Source: Hyphomonas chukchiensis
Lineage (GTDB): Bacteria; Pseudomonadota; Alphaproteobacteria; Caulobacterales; Hyphomonadaceae
Length of the DNA: 64,000 nt
NCBI RefSeq assembly: GCF_000682695.1
Contig: NZ_AWFG01000052.1
Span: 124,001-188,000 of the forward strand
Direction of reading: 5' to 3'
The notes beneath the pieces were generated by a model. That model was given only the letters and a program-made list of their open reading frames with translations. It did not search any database and was not told the origin of the DNA. Made by a program: the position numbers and the translations under genes. Positions 60,361-64,000 of the stretch are shown here, one piece after another (position 1 is the stretch's first letter; each line of letters begins with the position of its first letter).

Positions 60361-61691
60361 AACGCCTTTGCTTGCTAGCCCTGTGTGCTCTGCTGGGCGG
60401 TTGCGTCAGCGTCTACCCTGCAGCCGTTTCGCCGACGCCCTGGGAGACTTCAGGTGCAGCGGCGTCGCGGCCGGGAGACGGCGTGCCACAAAACACCTCG
60501 CAGATGCTTTATGTCACGGATCGCAACATGCTCGAGACCGAACAAGGCTTTGGTACCGACCGGTCGACCGCGATGGCTTTTGGCCATGTCAGGATTGACA
60601 CCACCAATATGGGGCAGCGAGACTTCGACGCCTACATGTCGGGACACGCGATCAGCGACAAGCGACCGCGTTATGCCGCGACGCTGACTGATGAAATCGT
60701 TCGGTTTCCGGGAACGCCCCTGCCTTTTGCGATCGAGAAGGGCGTGCTCATCCGTGATAGAAGCGCAATGGCCGCCTACAAGGGCGCAGGCGCACAATTT
60801 CAAGCCGCACTCACGCAGGAGCTGGAAGACAACGACACCGGCAAAGTCATTCTCTATGTTCACGGCTTCAACAATACGTTCGATGATGGTGCGTTCAACC
60901 TGTTCGAACTCTGGTCAGCTGCCGGCAGGGCCGGCGTCCCGATACTGTTCAGCTGGCCGACGGGCGGGCACAAGGCATTGGGCTACTTCAGTGACACGCA
61001 AAGCGGTGACTTTTCAGTCTACCATCTGAAAGAAACGCTGCGACTCATCTCTGCAACAGGAGCGGTCGATGAGTTAGTTGTTGTTACGCACAGTCACGGC
61101 GCATCAATTGTGACGTCAGCCCTGCGGGAACTGTTGATCGAATCCCGAGGTGCTGGAGTATCGATGCGCGACACTTATCGGATCGACACTTTGATCATGG
61201 CTGCGCCAGACATCGATCTTGGCGTGATGGAGCAACGTCTTGTCGCCGAAGCCTTCGGCATCGGATTTGGCCAGATCGATGTCTATCTCAACCCAGGCGA
61301 CAACGCGCTTGGTCTTGCTGGCTGGATATTTGGGTCGCCGCGATTTGGCGCAGCCCGGCCCGATCAATTGTCGCCTGAATCGCGGGCTGTTTTTCAGGGC
61401 GTCAAATCCGTTCACTTCATCATGGTCCAGGACGCCAATCAGTTTGATAGGCACAATTATTTTCGGCTACATCCAGGCGTCCTCGCAGACATCGCCGTCA
61501 CACTCCGTACCGGCGCCCGTCCTGGCGACCGCGAGCGTGGGCTTGTACATATTGACCTGAATTTCTGGCAGATCGACCAGACCTACAGGCCAGGCCAGGC
61601 TGAGTCGGGACGATCCAGATCCGCTCTGCCTGCCCGGACTTACAGCAGCCATCCATCTGAAAGTCGCGCCTCAGGAGGGTCAAGCCATTGA
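60357..61691 (+). CDS. DUF900-type alpha/beta hydrolase lipoprotein
   Basis: The 444-residue protein starts at the ATG after AAAGG that overlaps the previous stop. It has a lipoprotein signal (MKRLCLLALCALLGGC). The body is a DUF900-type hydrolase: NTSQMLYVTDRN, then ILYVHGFNNTFDDGAFN, FSWPTGG, and VVTHSHGASIVTSALRELL, where the Ser lies in HSHGA, a variant of the usual G-x-S-x-G elbow. It may be an esterase at the outer or inner membrane. It ends with a TTGA overlap with the GGDEF-EAL gene. A longer frame from 59949 was rejected because it would overlay the membrane gene. Confidence 0.9.
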   Translation: MKRLCLLALCALLGGCVSVYPAAVSPTPWETSGAAASRPGDGVPQNTSQMLYVTDRNMLETEQGFGTDRSTAMAFGHVRIDTTNMGQRDFDAYMSGHAISDKRPRYAATLTDEIVRFPGTPLPFAIEKGVLIRDRSAMAAYKGAGAQFQAALTQELEDNDTGKVILYVHGFNNTFDDGAFNLFELWSAAGRAGVPILFSWPTGGHKALGYFSDTQSGDFSVYHLKETLRLISATGAVDELVVVTHSHGASIVTSALRELLIESRGAGVSMRDTYRIDTLIMAAPDIDLGVMEQRLVAEAFGIGFGQIDVYLNPGDNALGLAGWIFGSPRFGAARPDQLSPESRAVFQGVKSVHFIMVQDANQFDRHNYFRLHPGVLADIAVTLRTGARPGDRERGLVHIDLNFWQIDQTYRPGQAESGRSRSALPARTYSSHPSESRASGGSSH

Positions 61692-63754
61692 GCCGCGACG
61701 TGCCTGGCGTCCTCACTCATCGCGCTCTCGAAGGGAACGTGCATATGCAAACCAGACCAGCCGCACCTGACACACAACTCGAGAATGAAATCCGGATAGG
61801 CGATCGCTCGATCGCGCTTGTAACAGCCATACTCCTGATCCTGATGGCGCTGGTATACGTGATGACCCCGGCGCCCGGTGATGCAAGTTCGAAAAGCTTG
61901 GATCCTGTCTGGCCGGCCATGTCTGCGCTCGCAATCCTATCGCTTTTCCGCATCTACATGTCACGTCGGCGACCGCTTCCGTCCTGGCTTTCATACATAA
62001 CAATGGCTGGCGAATTTGCCGTCCTGTTCACTCTGATCGTCTGTTTTGAAGCCAAGTATGATCAGCCTCCTGCTTTTGTGCTGAAATCACCGACGGTCAT
62101 CTGGCTCTTCGTTCTGATTGGCCTGCGAGCCCTGAGATTAGATCCCCTGGAGGTTCTCGCAGCCGGCGCAATGGCTGCCACCGGATGGACCGGCCTGACC
62201 CTGTGGGCTGTCTGGCAAAGTCCGCCGAGTGCAATAACGCACGACTTTGTGGCCTATATGTCCGGACCGTCCATTCTTGTCGGCGCCGAAGTCGAGAAAG
62301 TCCTCGCCATTCTCCTGTTCTCGTTCAGCCTCGCGATTGCGATGCGGCGAGGACAGCGCTTCATGGGGCGTGTGACTGATTATGCCAGCCAGCTCGTGCG
62401 CCTGCTGAAAAAGGAAAAGCGCCTTCTCGCAAAGCTCAGGCAGGAATCTGAAGAACGACAGCAGACAGCGCGTCAGCTGCATGATGCCTTGTACACAGAT
62501 GCCCTGACAGGGCTGCCCAGCCGGCAGGCACTGAATGATGAACTCGATCAGCGGGCAAGGCAGCGCCCCTTTCGCCCGCTCCGGCTTGTTCTCGTTGATC
62601 TCTGCAGCTTCAGGCGTTTCAACGACACAATGGGCCGGGTTGCCGGGGATGCGCTGCTTGTGCGCGCGGCTCAGGACCTGCGTGGCGCGTCCCGGCCTTC
62701 GACATTCATCGCGCGGATCGCCGCAGACGAATTCGCGATTCTTGCGTCCGTGCACCCGGATGAATTGGAAGGCGAGGATATTCCGAGCCTTGGGAGTTTC
62801 GGCCGGTCGATTGACGCTGGCAGCTTCACGTTCTCAGGGGGGGCCAATTCCGGTGCCGCATGGGCGAGGGAGTCTCGGGATATCCCGATGCTGATGCACA
62901 ATGCCAGCCTCGCCCTGAACGAGGCCAAGCGCCTCGGGCGCCAGAGGTCGGTTGACTTTGACAAGGGGCAACGCCAGCGCGCCGAGCGCCTTGCTCAGTT
63001 GGAATCCCACTTGCACACAGCCATCCGGAGCCGCCAGTTGTGGGTCGCCTACCAGCCGATCGTTTGCTTGTCGACCAATCTGCTCGCAGGTTGGGAGGCG
63101 CTGCTGCGCTGGACGCACCCTTTGCTGGGTCCGGTGCCGCCGGTCGATTTCATTCCGCTGCTTGAAGAATCTGGCCTGATCAACCAGGTCGGCCGCCGCA
63201 TCCTGATCGTTGCGGCTGAAGACGCGCGCCGCATGTCGCTCGCGCTCGGCCGGAAAGACCTCTTCATGAGCGTCAACGTGTCCCCGTTTCAGCTCAACGA
63301 GCCCTCTACACTTGTGGGAGCCGTCCACAAGGCGCGTACGCGCTTTGCCCGGCTGAAACTGGAGCTCACCGAGAGTGGTGTGGCCGAGGATCCTGTCCGC
63401 GCCCGGTCGGTCCTGTCACAGTTGCGAGACGCCGGGGTTGAATTGTCACTGGACGATTTCGGCACCGGCATGTCGTCGCTGGCCCACCTTCAGCAATTCG
63501 AGTTCGACTATCTCAAGATCGACCGGGCCTTTGTCCAGAGTGACGAGGACGCCTTTATCAAGGGAATCCTGCTCCTTGCCGGCTCACTTGGGCTCGTCAC
63601 GATTGCCGAGGGCATTGAAACAGATGCAGACCGGAAAAGGCTGCTTGAACTCGGAGCGCGGTATGGTCAGGGTTATTTCTGGGGCGCAGCAACGCCAGCA
63701 GCGGCATGGATCAACGGCGCGCCTTTTACTACCTTCCGCAAGGCAGCAGTCTGA
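61688..63754 (+). CDS. Membrane GGDEF-EAL protein, degenerate GGDEF with intact EAL
   Basis: A protein of about 688 residues: six or so membrane helices in residues 40-225, a GGDEF domain (about 270-425) and an EAL domain (about 435-680). The GGDEF motif is AADEF (residues 345-349) and the inhibitory RxxD is RPST, so cyclase activity is unlikely. The EAL domain keeps its metal and catalytic residues: WEALLRW (E470), SVNVSPFQL, KLELTES, LDDFGTGMSS (D589, D590), YLKIDRAF, AEGIET and GQGYFWG. It is most likely a c-di-GMP phosphodiesterase, perhaps tuned by GTP. The TTG start has AGGAGG nine bases upstream; an ATG at 61745 with AAGGGA is the alternative. Confidence 0.92.
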   Translation: MSRDVPGVLTHRALEGNVHMQTRPAAPDTQLENEIRIGDRSIALVTAILLILMALVYVMTPAPGDASSKSLDPVWPAMSALAILSLFRIYMSRRRPLPSWLSYITMAGEFAVLFTLIVCFEAKYDQPPAFVLKSPTVIWLFVLIGLRALRLDPLEVLAAGAMAATGWTGLTLWAVWQSPPSAITHDFVAYMSGPSILVGAEVEKVLAILLFSFSLAIAMRRGQRFMGRVTDYASQLVRLLKKEKRLLAKLRQESEERQQTARQLHDALYTDALTGLPSRQALNDELDQRARQRPFRPLRLVLVDLCSFRRFNDTMGRVAGDALLVRAAQDLRGASRPSTFIARIAADEFAILASVHPDELEGEDIPSLGSFGRSIDAGSFTFSGGANSGAAWARESRDIPMLMHNASLALNEAKRLGRQRSVDFDKGQRQRAERLAQLESHLHTAIRSRQLWVAYQPIVCLSTNLLAGWEALLRWTHPLLGPVPPVDFIPLLEESGLINQVGRRILIVAAEDARRMSLALGRKDLFMSVNVSPFQLNEPSTLVGAVHKARTRFARLKLELTESGVAEDPVRARSVLSQLRDAGVELSLDDFGTGMSSLAHLQQFEFDYLKIDRAFVQSDEDAFIKGILLLAGSLGLVTIAEGIETDADRKRLLELGARYGQGYFWGAATPAAAWINGAPFTTFRKAAV

Positions 63755-63804
63755 CATGGGCGAATTGACCGCCTGCCACCGCTTGAAGAGAGTTTGACGA
63801 CATC

Positions 63805-63993
63805 ATGCGCCCCATCCTGACCAGAGGTCTCATTGTCGCGATACTGGTCGGTTCGCTCCTGACCCTGATCAACCAGTTCGAACGGGTCGTGGCGGTTGAA
63901 CCCCTGAACTGGTGGAAAATGGGCCTCAGCTATATTGTACCTTTCTGCGTGTCGGTCTTCAGCGCCATGGCTGTCGGCCCCAAGTCAGACTGA
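63805..63993 (+). CDS. NrtS-like small membrane protein
   Basis: A 62-residue protein with two helices (LIVAILVGSLLTLINQF and MGLSYIVPFCVSVFSAMAV) and the pattern VGxxLTLINQ...LxWWKxxLxYxVPFxVS, which resembles the NrtS family reported in cyanobacteria as a nitrate/nitrite transporter of two small subunits. Only one such subunit is visible here. It follows the GGDEF-EAL gene by 50 bases and could be part of the same transcript or a separate one. Confidence 0.72.
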   Translation: MRPILTRGLIVAILVGSLLTLINQFERVVAVEPLNWWKMGLSYIVPFCVSVFSAMAVGPKSD

Positions 63994-64000
63994 CCCACGC

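Noticed and set aside
1-64000. CRISPR arrays, rRNA genes and prophage structural genes.
   Set aside because: No regularly spaced repeats, rRNA-like sequence or phage head/tail genes were seen in the window.

Overview
The window looks like a chromosomal segment of a GC-rich (about 60% or more) alphaproteobacterium, most likely of the Caulobacterales/Maricaulales branch (Hyphomonadaceae-like). The reasons are a PopZ homologue lying between valS and tolC as in Caulobacter, a DUF2842 protein, a two-domain cold-shock protein, class I PHB synthase, a tatABC-serS-surE-pcm-yajC-secDF block, and a DUF2282/MNIO bufferin cluster. The genus assignment is inference; no rRNA is present.

Region by region. 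(1) 1-6.2 kb: acyl-CoA and lipid metabolism (the 3' end of an HSD10-like SDR, an acyl-CoA synthetase, a family III CoA-transferase, a VOC protein, an alpha/beta hydrolase). (2) 6.0-8.7 kb: a CIO-type cytochrome bd oxidase operon (cydA, cydB and a 53-residue DUF2474 protein). (3) 8.8-18.5 kb: thioesterase, DUF192, dual cold-shock protein, tRNA-Glu, then recJ-glpX-hom and an AlaC-like aminotransferase. A MaoC/MerR/hydrolase insert sits between hom and the aminotransferase and carries a clear MerR-type operator. (4) 18.6-31.2 kb: phaC, argC, rplM-rpsI, ctaA, a phosphatidylserine-decarboxylase-like protein that has lost its catalytic residues, an Atm1-type ABC exporter, a LOG protein, secDF and yajC. 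(5) 31.3-46.4 kb: pcm-surE-serS, an NYN-domain protein, tatABC, xth, several small envelope proteins, a lipoprotein-like isoaspartyl peptidase, valS with a low-GC internal insertion, popZ, tolC and a second pcm.

(6) 46.5-53.0 kb is an accessory zone. It starts at tRNA-Cys and tRNA-Asn and contains what looks like the 3' half of a tRNA-Thr gene (a classic tyrosine-integrase attachment remnant), a SulP transporter with a tandem universal stress protein, a frameshifted RES-domain gene, and a mosaic of broken mobile genes: an IS481-family start, a DUF3363 relaxase tail, an integrase piece, a DUF2840 piece and an IS256-family piece. Two small intact genes (an Xre regulator and a Tat-signal-like protein) survive among them. 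I read this as a decayed integrative conjugative element.

(7) 53.0-64.0 kb is the most interesting part. A TetR regulator and two AhpD-like CxxC proteins stand divergent to a copper-buffering RiPP (bufferin) cluster: a DUF2282 precursor, a DUF692/MNIO modification enzyme, its DUF2063 partner and DoxX. The operon appears to run on through five more genes joined by 4-base NTGA start/stop overlaps: an FG-GAP/ASPIC-type protein, two membrane proteins, a lipoprotein DUF900 hydrolase and a membrane GGDEF-EAL protein with a dead GGDEF motif but an intact EAL domain. A NrtS-like small membrane protein follows. The core bufferin genes are known; this extended coupled tail is the best candidate here for an undescribed system.
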